Assembly (NCBI RefSeq): GCF_947492555.1 | Contig: NZ_CANLNE010000002.1 | Coordinates: forward strand, 111,001-175,000 | Origin: an uncultured Roseobacter sp. | GTDB lineage: Bacteria > Pseudomonadota > Alphaproteobacteria > Rhodobacterales > Rhodobacteraceae | DNA length: 64,000 nucleotides | Direction: 5' to 3' | In this document: piece by piece, positions 1-8,365 of the stretch | Layout: each line of letters starts with the position of its first letter | How positions within the stretch are numbered: the first letter of the stretch is position 1 | Translations under genes and position numbers: made by a program | The notes under the pieces: generated by a model | What the model was told of the DNA's origin: nothing | Seen by the model: the letters and a program-made list of their open reading frames with translations, nothing else | Database searches by the model: none

Positions 1-1
1 T

Positions 2-2266
2 GCTGTGGTGGGTCAGCTGTCTGTTGTCGATCCGAACGCCAGTGACCAACATACTTTTTTGATTTCAGACGATCGGTTTGAAATCGTCGAGGGACGGATC
101 AGGCTGAAGCCAGGTGTTTCGCTCGATCACGAGCAACAGGCTTCTCTGCAGTTTGACGTCACAGCCACCGACGCGGATGGCGCAAGCTTCACTGAAACAT
201 TCGAGATTTTCGTCGCTGATGTGAACGAAGCGCCCACAAGTGTTTCCATCGACCAAAGCCTGATTGCGACGAACCAACCAGGCGCTGGTGTCGGCCTGAT
301 ATCCGTGATCGATCCTGACGAGGAGGGTACTTACGAATTCACCCTGTCTGACAACAGGTTCGAGGTGGCGCAGGGGCAGCTGAAACTACGGGATGACGTT
401 TCTTTGGACACCGGCAGTCTGGGAAACCTGGCAATTGACGTCACAGTTACCGATCAGGGCGGCGAAACGATTACTCAGACCTTTGAAATCGGCGTGGTAG
501 AGCCTGCGAGCATCACAATGACCTCCGGGTTTCAGGCCAGTTACTACGACGTGGATCACCGCCTCTCCGAGCTTGATCAGATCGACTGGTCCGGCGACGC
601 CACACACGAAGAAGTGGTTGGCGAAATCAACTACACCAACAGCCGTAATTCTTTCTGGGACGGTGGTTCAAAGGACACTTTCGGCGCGAAGATTACCGGC
701 AATATTGAAGTGGAGGAAGGCGGTTCGTTCGACTTCTTCCTCGGCGGTGACGACGGTGTCGTTTTGCTGATCAACGGTGAAGAAGTCATCGATAACGACG
801 GGCTGCATAGTTACCGCACACGAAGCGGGGAGATTGAACTGGAGCCCGGAACACACAGCATTGAAGTACGGTACTTTGAGAACTACGGCCACGCGGGACT
901 GAAACTGGAATGGGAAGGCCCCGGCACAGATGGACGCGAGTTGGTAACCGCCCCAGGTCTTGACGATCTGCAAACCGTGAATGGCATGCCCATCGCTCTT
1001 GAAATCGACGTGGCGACCCCGGAAACAGCGGCGGCCGACCAAGTATCTCATCACGTGGAGGGCCTGCCTCCGGGGGCGATACTCGAAGCTGGCAACACGA
1101 GCATCGAGGCAGATGCCGATGGCACCGCTGATATCTCAGGCTTGGACCTATCGTTGCTGACCGTGACGACACCAATCGATTTTACCGGGCAAGTCTCCGC
1201 ACAGATCGTGACAACGACACAAATCGGTAACGAGGGCGAAGTATCAGTTGCCAGTGATCTTAGCTTTACGGTCAATCAGGCAGATATCACCCCGCCCTCT
1301 GCCCAGCTGGAAACCGGTTTCAGGGCCAGCTACTTCGACGTGGATCACAGGTTGTCAAAGCTGGATCAGATCGACTGGTCCAGTGAAGCTACGCACGAAG
1401 AGGTTGTGGGTGACATCAATTACACCGACAGCAGCGAGTCGTTCTGGCAGGGCGGTTCGAAAGACACCTTTGGTGTGCAAATCACTGGCAGCATCGAAGT
1501 GGAGGAAGGTGGTTCGTTCGACTTCTTCCTCGGCGGCGACGACGGAGCCATCCTGCTGATCAACGGCGAAGAAGTCATCGATAACGACGGGCTGCATGGT
1601 TACCGGACGCGCACGGGTGAAGTGGAACTGGAGCCCGGCACGCATGAGATTGAAGTGCGATACTTCGAGAATTATGGCCACGCGGGGCTGAAACTGGAAT
1701 GGGAAGGCCCCGGCACCGAAGGTCGAGAATTGGTGACGGCGAATGACGAATTGGCAGTACCACAGAACGGCATGTTGGATCTTGGCATAAACGATGCATC
1801 GCTGTCTGATGCGGCGACGGTGACGATATCTGGGCTTCCGGCGGACACAATCCTGATCAGTGATAACAATGTCGCTGTTGCAGACGGCGGCGAAATTGAT
1901 CTTTCGGGCTGGGACCTGTCCCTTCTCGAAATGGCGCCACCCCCTGATTTCCAAGGCGTAATTTCCGGAGAAATCACCACAACGGACACTGCGTTCAATG
2001 GCCAGCAAATGACTGGAAACGACACTTTTTCAATCGAGGTCGGGGACGTTGAAAACCAGCAAGACCAAAACGCAAATGCTGGGGCATCCGATGAGTGGGC
2101 GTCATACGAAAATGACGGTTCCTCGCCCTCTTGGACCGATGCTGCCAATGATGACGATAATGCCGAAGAACAAGGTGATGACCCGATGTCAGAGGAGGTT
2201 ATCGACAACCAGGGGGCAGAGCAGGGCCCGGAAATGAACGAAACTTACGAGCGACAGGACTGGTAA
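2..2266 (+). CDS. Cadherin/PA14 repeat protein, 3' part (5' end outside window)
   Basis: The reading frame is open at the left edge, so this is the C-terminal part (at least 753 residues) of a larger protein. Two cadherin-like repeats of about 90 residues come first, with motifs such as TDADGASFTETFEI and VADVNEAPT. Two PA14-type modules follow, at about residues 175-316 and 438-579, both with GFxASYxDVDHRLS, FFLGGDDG and YFENYGHAGLKLEWEGPG. The last 90 residues are strongly acidic (Asp/Glu/Asn/Gln-rich) with no membrane segment. PA14 modules usually bind glycans and cadherin-like repeats are calcium-stiffened stalks, so a secreted or surface adhesin, perhaps exported by a type I system, is the best guess. 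No RTX nonapeptides or sorting signal are visible. The exact function is unknown. Confidence 0.8.
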   Translation, partial: AVVGQLSVVDPNASDQHTFLISDDRFEIVEGRIRLKPGVSLDHEQQASLQFDVTATDADGASFTETFEIFVADVNEAPTSVSIDQSLIATNQPGAGVGLISVIDPDEEGTYEFTLSDNRFEVAQGQLKLRDDVSLDTGSLGNLAIDVTVTDQGGETITQTFEIGVVEPASITMTSGFQASYYDVDHRLSELDQIDWSGDATHEEVVGEINYTNSRNSFWDGGSKDTFGAKITGNIEVEEGGSFDFFLGGDDGVVLLINGEEVIDNDGLHSYRTRSGEIELEPGTHSIEVRYFENYGHAGLKLEWEGPGTDGRELVTAPGLDDLQTVNGMPIALEIDVATPETAAADQVSHHVEGLPPGAILEAGNTSIEADADGTADISGLDLSLLTVTTPIDFTGQVSAQIVTTTQIGNEGEVSVASDLSFTVNQADITPPSAQLETGFRASYFDVDHRLSKLDQIDWSSEATHEEVVGDINYTDSSESFWQGGSKDTFGVQITGSIEVEEGGSFDFFLGGDDGAILLINGEEVIDNDGLHGYRTRTGEVELEPGTHEIEVRYFENYGHAGLKLEWEGPGTEGRELVTANDELAVPQNGMLDLGINDASLSDAATVTISGLPADTILISDNNVAVADGGEIDLSGWDLSLLEMAPPPDFQGVISGEITTTDTAFNGQQMTGNDTFSIEVGDVENQQDQNANAGASDEWASYENDGSSPSWTDAANDDDNAEEQGDDPMSEEVIDNQGAEQGPEMNETYERQDW
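527..1741 (+). repeat. Tandem duplicated PA14 module (527-952 and 1316-1741)
   Basis: Two 426-bp units of identical length, offset by 789 bp, encode nearly identical PA14 modules. Long DNA stretches are shared, for example around GACTTCTTCCTCGGCGG in both. The intervening 363 bp is also echoed after the second unit (both linkers contain GLP and DLSLL motifs), so the duplicated unit is probably PA14 plus linker, about 263 residues. Confidence 0.85.
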
Positions 2267-2537
2267 CCAAAAAGCTTGAGATGGGTGCAGGCGTGATCAG
2301 GCATCCGCCCGCTCCAATGGGTCATAAACACAAGGCGTCGCCAAAAGCATAGTCTGGCACTGTGACCGCGCAGGTAACCTGCTTCAGCTGAGGATCTCTT
2401 GCGACTGCGTGACTTGCGTCAAGATGCATGTGAAATCGCGCAGCAAAAGTCCTCGTATGGATCGGATTTGCCGATTGGGCGAGGCTGGTTCCAGCGACTG
2501 CAAGTTGACCGTTACACAGGCCTGGTTTGCAAGGATA

Positions 2538-3077
2538 TCAACATGCAGCATCCGCCCGAGCGGCCTTGTCAAAGGAAATAGATGCACGCTCCAGCCACTG
2601 GATAAGGACGCGGATATCAGGCTCCAACTCCTCACCAAGACCCCCGGTGAAGTCCAGAAAAGCGCTCTTGTTCAACGCGTTAAGCCCGACAACCACGGGA
2701 ATGCCCAAGGACAGGGCGTCGGCGATCACATCCCGGAACCCGCGCCCGTCCGCTTCGTGCTTGCCAAACTTGTTGACGATCAGACAATCGGTTTCAGGGC
2801 GTATCGATCTGCGCACCAATCCAACAGCGGTTTCAAGGGCATCAGGATCCAACCGACACCCTTTCGCCTCCGGTCCAAGGCTCTGAGATATTCTGATCAC
2901 CGGGCCATCTGGCAGAACCCGCACATCCATATCGCAGGGTCCAGCATCGGGGCATTCCGTGTTGATCTGAACCGTTCCGGCGGATTTCAGACCGCGGACG
3001 CCCAACTCCTGGGCAAATCTGCACAGCAGCAAATCTGTATCACCCCGCGCCGGCGCCATAGTGTATGCAATCTTCAT
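2538..3077 (-). CDS. DUF2478 family protein, molybdenum-linked
   Basis: A 179-residue cytosolic protein starting MKIAYTMAPARGDTDLLL. Features typical of DUF2478 proteins are the early MAPARGDTD segment, a central DCLIVNKFGKHEADGRGFRD block and GIPVVVGLN near the C-terminus. This family is usually found beside molybdate transport and molybdenum-cofactor genes and has a P-loop-NTPase-like fold, but its reaction is not established. It is the last gene of the minus-strand nitrate reductase/molybdenum cluster, 12 bp after moeA, so it is probably co-transcribed and serves cofactor supply for NarG. Family assignment is from memory of the motifs. Confidence 0.65.
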   Translation of the reverse strand: MKIAYTMAPARGDTDLLLCRFAQELGVRGLKSAGTVQINTECPDAGPCDMDVRVLPDGPVIRISQSLGPEAKGCRLDPDALETAVGLVRRSIRPETDCLIVNKFGKHEADGRGFRDVIADALSLGIPVVVGLNALNKSAFLDFTGGLGEELEPDIRVLIQWLERASISFDKAARADAAC

Positions 3078-3089
3078 CTTGAAAATCCT

Positions 3090-4370
3090 TCAAATGGACT
3101 GAAGGGGGTGAAATTCCACCAAGGCACCTTCCGGCAGTATGTCAGTTTCGGACGATAGAAAGATGAGCCCATCGGCGTCCGGTAATGCGCCGACCCGGCC
3201 AGAGTAGCTCGCATCCTCAAACTCGACGATTTCTCTTCCCAATGCGTCCATCCCGACGATCCGAGCCGGACGGAGCTCGCACCGTCCGGGGGTGTGCTTG
3301 ATCGGTCTACTGGTGACCACATGTCGGCGCGTGGATTCCCCTTCATCTTGACCTGCCAGCGCAAAAAAGAGTGAGGGACCGAAGAGCGACCAAGTGACAA
3401 ATGCAGACAGCGGATTTCCTGGCAGCCCCAGCCAATGCGCGCGGGACAGTCGTCCGAAAGAAACCGGCTTGCCGGGCTTGATTGCAACCCCGCTGAAGGC
3501 AATGCGCGCACCCAGATCTGCAAGAGCCGGTTTCACATGATCTTCTTCACCGACCGATACGCCCCCGGTCGTGACAATCAGATCAACCTTTCCGTCGAGC
3601 GCTTTGATCTGCTCACGCAAGGAACCCCTGCTGTCACCCGCAATTTCGGTACTGCGCAGAGCAATTCCGATGGCCCCCATCGCGGCGGACAACATGGGGG
3701 TATTCACATCCCGGATCCCCGCTTTCCCACGCGCCTCACCAACCTGACGTACCTCGTCACCCGTCACAATCAGCGCTGCCGTGATGATACGGCGCACCCG
3801 AACGGTCCCGTGCCCGGCGGCAGCGCAGGCGGCAATATCGCGGGACGACAGCCTGCGCCCAGCGGGAACAACCGTCTTGCCTGCTACCATGTCCTCGCCG
3901 GCAAACCGGATATTTGTGCGTGGCTCAACCGCTTGTGTCAGAACAATGGTCTGACCGGTTCTGTCCACCGCCTCCTGCATCACCACGGCATCAGCACCCT
4001 CGGGAACCGGCGCGCCCGTGAACACCTGAAACGCGCAGGCCTGGGGCAAACGCTCGTCGCACGGCTGCCCGGCAGTAATCCGATCTCGGATCGACAGCTC
4101 CCAAGGGCCAGCGCCGCGCAAATCCGCCGTACATATCGCGTACCCATCCATTGCGGCATCGTCGAAGGCCGGAACCTGACCGCGCGATCTGACTGAGGAC
4201 GCTAAAACACGGCCCCTGGCCAGGGCCAAAGGCAGATCTTCCGTCTCCCGGACCGGAACCGTGTTCTGCACGATACGCAGTAGCGCGTCGTCTATGGAAA
4301 TGAGCCCCTTGGTGCCCTGCATATGTCCGCAGCCACACCCAACGCTTCTGATCTTTTCGATGACTGCCAT
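3090..4370 (-). CDS. moeA: Molybdopterin molybdotransferase MoeA
   Basis: MoeA inserts molybdate into adenylated molybdopterin to make the Mo cofactor. The 426-residue product has the family landmarks: PAFDDAAMDGYA, TGAPVPEGADAVVMQE, the VTGDE segment, DLIVTTGGVSVGEEDHVK and the C-terminal WLGLPGNPLSAFV. The ATG at 4370 is preferred because GGAGA lies 7 nt upstream. In-frame starts further upstream lack such a site. The N-terminus carries an unusual VGCGCGHMQG segment before the usual ISIDDALLR start of the domain, with possible metal ligands. It lies 144 bp behind the parvulin gene in the nar gene order, consistent with NarG being a molybdoenzyme. A housekeeping moeA may exist elsewhere. Confidence 0.9.
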   Translation of the reverse strand: MAVIEKIRSVGCGCGHMQGTKGLISIDDALLRIVQNTVPVRETEDLPLALARGRVLASSVRSRGQVPAFDDAAMDGYAICTADLRGAGPWELSIRDRITAGQPCDERLPQACAFQVFTGAPVPEGADAVVMQEAVDRTGQTIVLTQAVEPRTNIRFAGEDMVAGKTVVPAGRRLSSRDIAACAAAGHGTVRVRRIITAALIVTGDEVRQVGEARGKAGIRDVNTPMLSAAMGAIGIALRSTEIAGDSRGSLREQIKALDGKVDLIVTTGGVSVGEEDHVKPALADLGARIAFSGVAIKPGKPVSFGRLSRAHWLGLPGNPLSAFVTWSLFGPSLFFALAGQDEGESTRRHVVTSRPIKHTPGRCELRPARIVGMDALGREIVEFEDASYSGRVGALPDADGLIFLSSETDILPEGALVEFHPLQSI

Positions 4371-4501
4371 GATCTCGTCTCCATCCCGCATCTTTCCGCG
4401 CCATTGCAAGGAGAGCGTCCTTTGGTACTTCGCGCTCCAGTAAAATGGGCATGTTCTTCGGCACAAAACGCCGTTGTGGCGTTGTGTTTTTGTGTTTCTA
4501 T

Positions 4502-4533
4502 AGACATCGGGCGCTCAAGCGCGCCCGATGTCT
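4502..4533 (-). terminator. 13-bp perfect inverted repeat over the ppiC stop codon
   Basis: AGACATCGGGCGC (4502-4514) pairs perfectly with 4521-4533 across a 6-nt loop that contains the parvulin stop codon. On the minus strand no clear U run follows, so it may be an intrinsic terminator with a poor tail, or an RNA-stabilising hairpin that lowers expression of moeA relative to nar. Confidence 0.45.
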
Positions 4534-5312
4534 GCCCCTTCGATCTCCGAGGCTTCGATAAGCCGGCTGACGAACGTCCGGGCCTGTCGGGCCCAGTTGG
4601 TTTTTTCCAGTGCCAGTGCAATCCTGTCACGAACGACATCGAAAGGCAGGACCTCACCCTCGGCGCAGGCATCCAACCGGATGACATGATAACCGTTGCG
4701 CGTCAGCACCGGTGCTTTGGTGATCTCTCCCTCGGCCAAGGTACGCAAGGAGGACTCGAACTCCGGGACGGTGTCTCCGGGCCCAAGCTGTCCGAGGGCA
4801 CCCCCGGCGGCTTTCGAGCCACAATCACTTTCACGCGCGGCAAGCGCGGCAAATCCCGCCGAATCGTGAGCTGCACGGGTGGCAATGGCCTCGGCACGCG
4901 CCAATGCATGCTGTCGCCCCGCTTCGTCCCTGGGATCGCAGGCGCAGAGGATATGCGACACTTCCCACAAGGGGGGTGCCCGAAACCGAGACGGGTCCTT
5001 TTGCCATTCTGCGTGGACTTCCGCCTCGCTTGGCGGGTGCGTCTCAACTTCGGTTTCGAGAAGGCTCCGGATCAGGGCCTCCTCTTCTGTCTCAAACCGC
5101 CCCTTGCCGACCTCTCTTGGCACAGCAGAAACATTGCGGGACCGCGCCTCCTGCAACAAAAGGGTCCGGATGGCGACCGCGTCAGCGGCCTTGCGCCACG
5201 CGATACCCGGCTTGCCCCTCGGGGCGTCTTGGTTCTGCGTCTCTGCAGCGATCAAGGCATGGGGGACCTCTTCGCCGTTGACGACGAGATCGGGGAATAA
5301 TGCAGTTGTCAT
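4515..5312 (-). CDS. PpiC/NifM-type peptidyl-prolyl isomerase of the nar operon
   Basis: A 265-residue parvulin-type isomerase that speeds cis-trans isomerisation of prolyl bonds. The C-terminal half has the parvulin pattern: VSHILCACDPRDE, GFAALAARESDCGSKAAGGALGQLGPGDTVPEFE, then APVLTRNGYHVIRLD. The N-terminal part is SurA/NifM-like helical, with no signal peptide, so it is cytosolic. The start at 5312 follows the narI stop by 5 nt and has GGAG upstream. A longer open frame runs back into narI and is rejected. A parvulin gene after narI is also seen in the Pseudomonas aeruginosa nar operon, so a role in maturation of the nitrate reductase subunits is a reasonable inference. Confidence 0.85.
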   Translation of the reverse strand: MTTALFPDLVVNGEEVPHALIAAETQNQDAPRGKPGIAWRKAADAVAIRTLLLQEARSRNVSAVPREVGKGRFETEEEALIRSLLETEVETHPPSEAEVHAEWQKDPSRFRAPPLWEVSHILCACDPRDEAGRQHALARAEAIATRAAHDSAGFAALAARESDCGSKAAGGALGQLGPGDTVPEFESSLRTLAEGEITKAPVLTRNGYHVIRLDACAEGEVLPFDVVRDRIALALEKTNWARQARTFVSRLIEASEIEGADIGRA

Positions 5313-5317
5313 TGCAC

Positions 5318-6103
5318 CTACTCCGCTGGGGTTTGTGCGGCACCATCCTTTGGGCCGCTTTGGCGTCCCGCCGGCACTGCGCTGCGTTTGGGCAGAACAG
5401 TGCGCCGCCGGGATCGAACGAGTTGATATCCGGGGCGCAAGAGGAACCGGAACGGCGCCGCAAAGCCCGAAATCATGTGCACAAGCCGCGTGAACGGGAA
5501 CAGCATGGTAATCAAAAGCCCGAGGAAGATGTGCAGCTTGTAGAGCCAGTGAACATCCACGACCATCGCCCAGGCATTGAGGTTCCAGGTCACAATGCTC
5601 TGCGACCAAGTCATGAAGCGCACCATATCGGCACCGTCCATGTGTTGCAGAGTTTGGGTAATGGTCAAAAGCCCGATCACCAGCTGGAGCCAGATCAGCA
5701 CCATGATCAGGATATCCGCATGGCTTGATGTGACGCGGATCCGCGCATCAAAGAGCCGCCGGTGCAAAAGCATCGTACCCCCGATGAGGGCAGCAAGCCC
5801 GGCAGGGCCGCCAATCAGCACCGCCATCCATTGCTTCAGCCAATAGGGAATACCCAGCGCATCCAGCACCCAGACCGGGGTGAAAAGCCCAACGAGGTGA
5901 CCGAAAAACACAGTGATAATGCCAACGTGGAACAGAATGGAGCCCCAGATCAGTTGCTTGCGGCGCAACAGCTGGCTTGAGGAGCTCTTCCAGGTGAAAG
6001 GGTCACGTTCATAGCGGGCGATGGAGCCAACCACCAGAACCGCCAAGGCCACATAGGGCATGACACCGAAGATGATGAAGTCGATATCGAGATTGGGAAA
6101 CAT
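5318..6103 (-). CDS. narI: Respiratory nitrate reductase gamma subunit (cytochrome b)
   Basis: NarI anchors the nitrate reductase complex in the inner membrane and passes electrons from quinol to NarH through two b haems. The 261-residue product has five hydrophobic segments. Candidate haem-ligand histidines sit in FHVGIITVFFGHLVG and in DVHWLYKLHIFLGL, as expected of the family. The positively charged C-terminal tail after the last helix (RSRRRTVLPKRS) is somewhat long. It starts 11 bp after narJ and is followed after 5 bp by the parvulin gene. Confidence 0.96.
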   Translation of the reverse strand: MFPNLDIDFIIFGVMPYVALAVLVVGSIARYERDPFTWKSSSSQLLRRKQLIWGSILFHVGIITVFFGHLVGLFTPVWVLDALGIPYWLKQWMAVLIGGPAGLAALIGGTMLLHRRLFDARIRVTSSHADILIMVLIWLQLVIGLLTITQTLQHMDGADMVRFMTWSQSIVTWNLNAWAMVVDVHWLYKLHIFLGLLITMLFPFTRLVHMISGFAAPFRFLLRPGYQLVRSRRRTVLPKRSAVPAGRQSGPKDGAAQTPAE

Positions 6104-6114
6104 GTGCTTGCCTC

Positions 6115-6840
6115 CTATTCGGCCACGTGATGCGGCGCGGGATTTACGGGCGAGACCGGGTCGATGCGTGCGAGCATGTCGCGCACTTGCGGACAGCCGG
6201 CGTTCGGGTCAGGGCCAAAGCGCACTTCGCTTTCCTCCCAGACCTCATCCAGGGCCTCGAGGTCGGTCGGATCGTCGTCAGGCTGCGCCAGCATTTCGGC
6301 CACCGCTTCCTGATCGGGCGTCACACCGGCCAGCTGCAAAAGGCTGGCGAACACGGCCGCATAGGGGTTTTCCCTCCGGACAAGCCGGGCGTTCAGTGCC
6401 TCAAAGATATGGGCCGCGTCCGCCAGAGTTTCCTGTACTTCCGCGCAGGGCCGCGTCGACAGGTATTCCAGAAGCACCGGCAGGTGATCGGGCAATTCAG
6501 AGGTAACAGGGTCGAAGCCGCCTGCCCTGTAGGTTTCGACCAGCGACACCATGGCCCCGCCCCGGTCCCGGCTTTCGCCGTGGACATGTTCGAAGAGGTT
6601 GAGCGACAGCGTGCGCGACCGGTCAAAGAGCATGACATATTGTTCTTCAAGGTCATAGATGTCGCGCCCACTCAGCTCCTCCAGGAGTGGGCGCAACCCC
6701 CGACGCGCTGCTGCTGTCAATCGCGTGTCCGAGGCCAGAACGGCGCTGATCTCGGGCATGGCATGCTGCAGCTCGCGTGTCGGGTAACTCAGGATAAGCG
6801 ACAGGGCTTTCAGGGGTCGGTCTTGGGGGTGGATAGTCAT
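6115..6840 (-). CDS. narJ: Nitrate reductase assembly chaperone NarJ (delta subunit)
   Basis: NarJ is a cytosolic TorD-like chaperone that holds apo-NarGH until the Mo cofactor is inserted, and is not part of the final enzyme. The 241-residue protein has the family blocks KALSLILSYPTRELQ, DIYDLEEQYVMLFDRSRTLSLNLFEHVHGESRDRG and DHLPVLLEYLST. The ATG at 6840 lies one base after the narH stop with GGAGG upstream inside narH. The longer open frame antisense to other genes is ignored. Confidence 0.95.
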   Translation of the reverse strand: MTIHPQDRPLKALSLILSYPTRELQHAMPEISAVLASDTRLTAAARRGLRPLLEELSGRDIYDLEEQYVMLFDRSRTLSLNLFEHVHGESRDRGGAMVSLVETYRAGGFDPVTSELPDHLPVLLEYLSTRPCAEVQETLADAAHIFEALNARLVRRENPYAAVFASLLQLAGVTPDQEAVAEMLAQPDDDPTDLEALDEVWEESEVRFGPDPNAGCPQVRDMLARIDPVSPVNPAPHHVAE

Positions 6841-6841
6841 A

Positions 6842-8365
6842 TCACATCGCCTCCGTTGGCATTTTGAGAGGTTTCTTGGCACCGCCAAAGAGCGAGCCCT
6901 TGGACGACCCGGACGAACACCCGTTACTGTCGGTAAATCCGCAGCCCCCGCGCAGGTCATAGGCTTCCTCAACCTGTTCGCGGTGCGTTGTCGGGATGAC
7001 AAAGCGGTCTTCGTAGTCGGCGAGGGCCATGATCTTGTACATGTCCTCGATCACCCGACCACTCAGGCCGACACGGGCGGCGATTGCCTCATCAATGACG
7101 CCCTCAACGGTCTTGGACCGCATATAGGCGCGCATCGCCAACATCCGTTCCAATGCGCTGACCACAGGTGCCTCATCCCCGGCCGTTAGCATGTTGGCCA
7201 GATACCGCACCGGGATGCGCAGGTTGCGCACATCGGGCATCGCGCCATCCATGCCGATTGCCCCTGCCTCGGCGGCGTTCTGGATGGGCGACAGCGGCGG
7301 AATGTACCAGACCATCGGCAGCGTCCGGTATTCGGGATGCAGTGGGAAGGCGACTTTCCACTCCATCGCCATCTTCCAGATCGGACTTTCCTGTGCCGCC
7401 TTGATCCAATCCTCCGGGATACCGTCTGCTCGCGCGGTTTCGATTACCACGGGGTCATTGGGGTCAAGGAACACATCAAGCTGCGCGTCGTAGAGGTCTT
7501 TTTCATCCGCCACGCCTGCGGCGGTATCGATCTTGTCCGCGTCATAGAGCATGACGCCCAGATAACGGATGCGACCCACGCAGGTTTCCGAACAAACCGT
7601 GGGGTTGCCGCTCTCGATCCTCGGATAACAGAGCGTGCATTTCTCCGACTTTCCGGTCGACCAGTTGTAGTACACCTTCTTGTAGGGGCAGCCTGAAACA
7701 CACATACGCCAGCCGCGGCATTTTTCCTGGTCAATGAGGACAATGCCGTCTTCTTCGCGCTTGTAGATCGCCCCGGATGGGCAGGATGCAGCACATGCCG
7801 GGTTCAGGCAGTGCTCGCAGAGCCGCGGCAGATACATCATGAAGGTGTTTTCGTATTCTCCGTAAATTTCCTTCTGGATGCCTTCAAAGTTGTAATCCTC
7901 GGAGCGTTTAGAGAATTCACCACCCAGGATTTCCTCCCAGTTCGGCCCCTTCTCGATCTTTTCGATCCGTTCCCCGGTGATCTTGGAGCGGGGGCGCGCA
8001 GTGGGGAACGCCTCCAGCTCGGGCGCTGATTTCAGGTGGTCGTAATCGAAATCAAATGGCTCGTAGTAGTCGTCGATCTCGGGCAGATCGGGGTTGGCAA
8101 AGATTTTCGCCAGTATCCGCCATTTGCTGCCCTGTTTCGGCTGCAGCTTGCCCGATGCGCTGCGCTCCCAGCCGCCATTCCACCGTTTCTGGTTCTCCCA
8201 GTCGGTGGGATAGCCTGTCCCCGGTTTGGTTTCCACGTTGTTGAACCAAGCGTATTCAACGCCATCGCGGCTGGTCCAGACGTTCTTGCAGGTTACAGAA
8301 CAGGTGTGGCACCCAATGCATTTGTCGAGATTCAGCACCATGCCGATTTGTGCACGTACTCTCAT
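6842..8365 (-). CDS. narH: Respiratory nitrate reductase beta subunit (iron-sulfur)
   Basis: NarH carries three [4Fe-4S] and one [3Fe-4S] cluster that wire NarI to NarG. The 507-residue product shows four Cys groups: CIGCHTCSVTCKNVW near the start, CEHCLNPACAASCPSGAI, CRGWRMCVSGCPYKK (Trp replacing one Cys, the mark of the [3Fe-4S] site) and CTLCYPRIESGNPTVCSETC. Length matches the family. Its ATG overlaps the narG stop by 4 bp, indicating translational coupling. Confidence 0.97.
   Translation of the reverse strand: MRVRAQIGMVLNLDKCIGCHTCSVTCKNVWTSRDGVEYAWFNNVETKPGTGYPTDWENQKRWNGGWERSASGKLQPKQGSKWRILAKIFANPDLPEIDDYYEPFDFDYDHLKSAPELEAFPTARPRSKITGERIEKIEKGPNWEEILGGEFSKRSEDYNFEGIQKEIYGEYENTFMMYLPRLCEHCLNPACAASCPSGAIYKREEDGIVLIDQEKCRGWRMCVSGCPYKKVYYNWSTGKSEKCTLCYPRIESGNPTVCSETCVGRIRYLGVMLYDADKIDTAAGVADEKDLYDAQLDVFLDPNDPVVIETARADGIPEDWIKAAQESPIWKMAMEWKVAFPLHPEYRTLPMVWYIPPLSPIQNAAEAGAIGMDGAMPDVRNLRIPVRYLANMLTAGDEAPVVSALERMLAMRAYMRSKTVEGVIDEAIAARVGLSGRVIEDMYKIMALADYEDRFVIPTTHREQVEEAYDLRGGCGFTDSNGCSSGSSKGSLFGGAKKPLKMPTEAM

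Noticed and set aside
4323..5300. 325-codon plus-strand frame opposite the parvulin and moeA genes
   Set aside because: Antisense to genes with clear motifs; composition is that of a GC-rich shadow frame.
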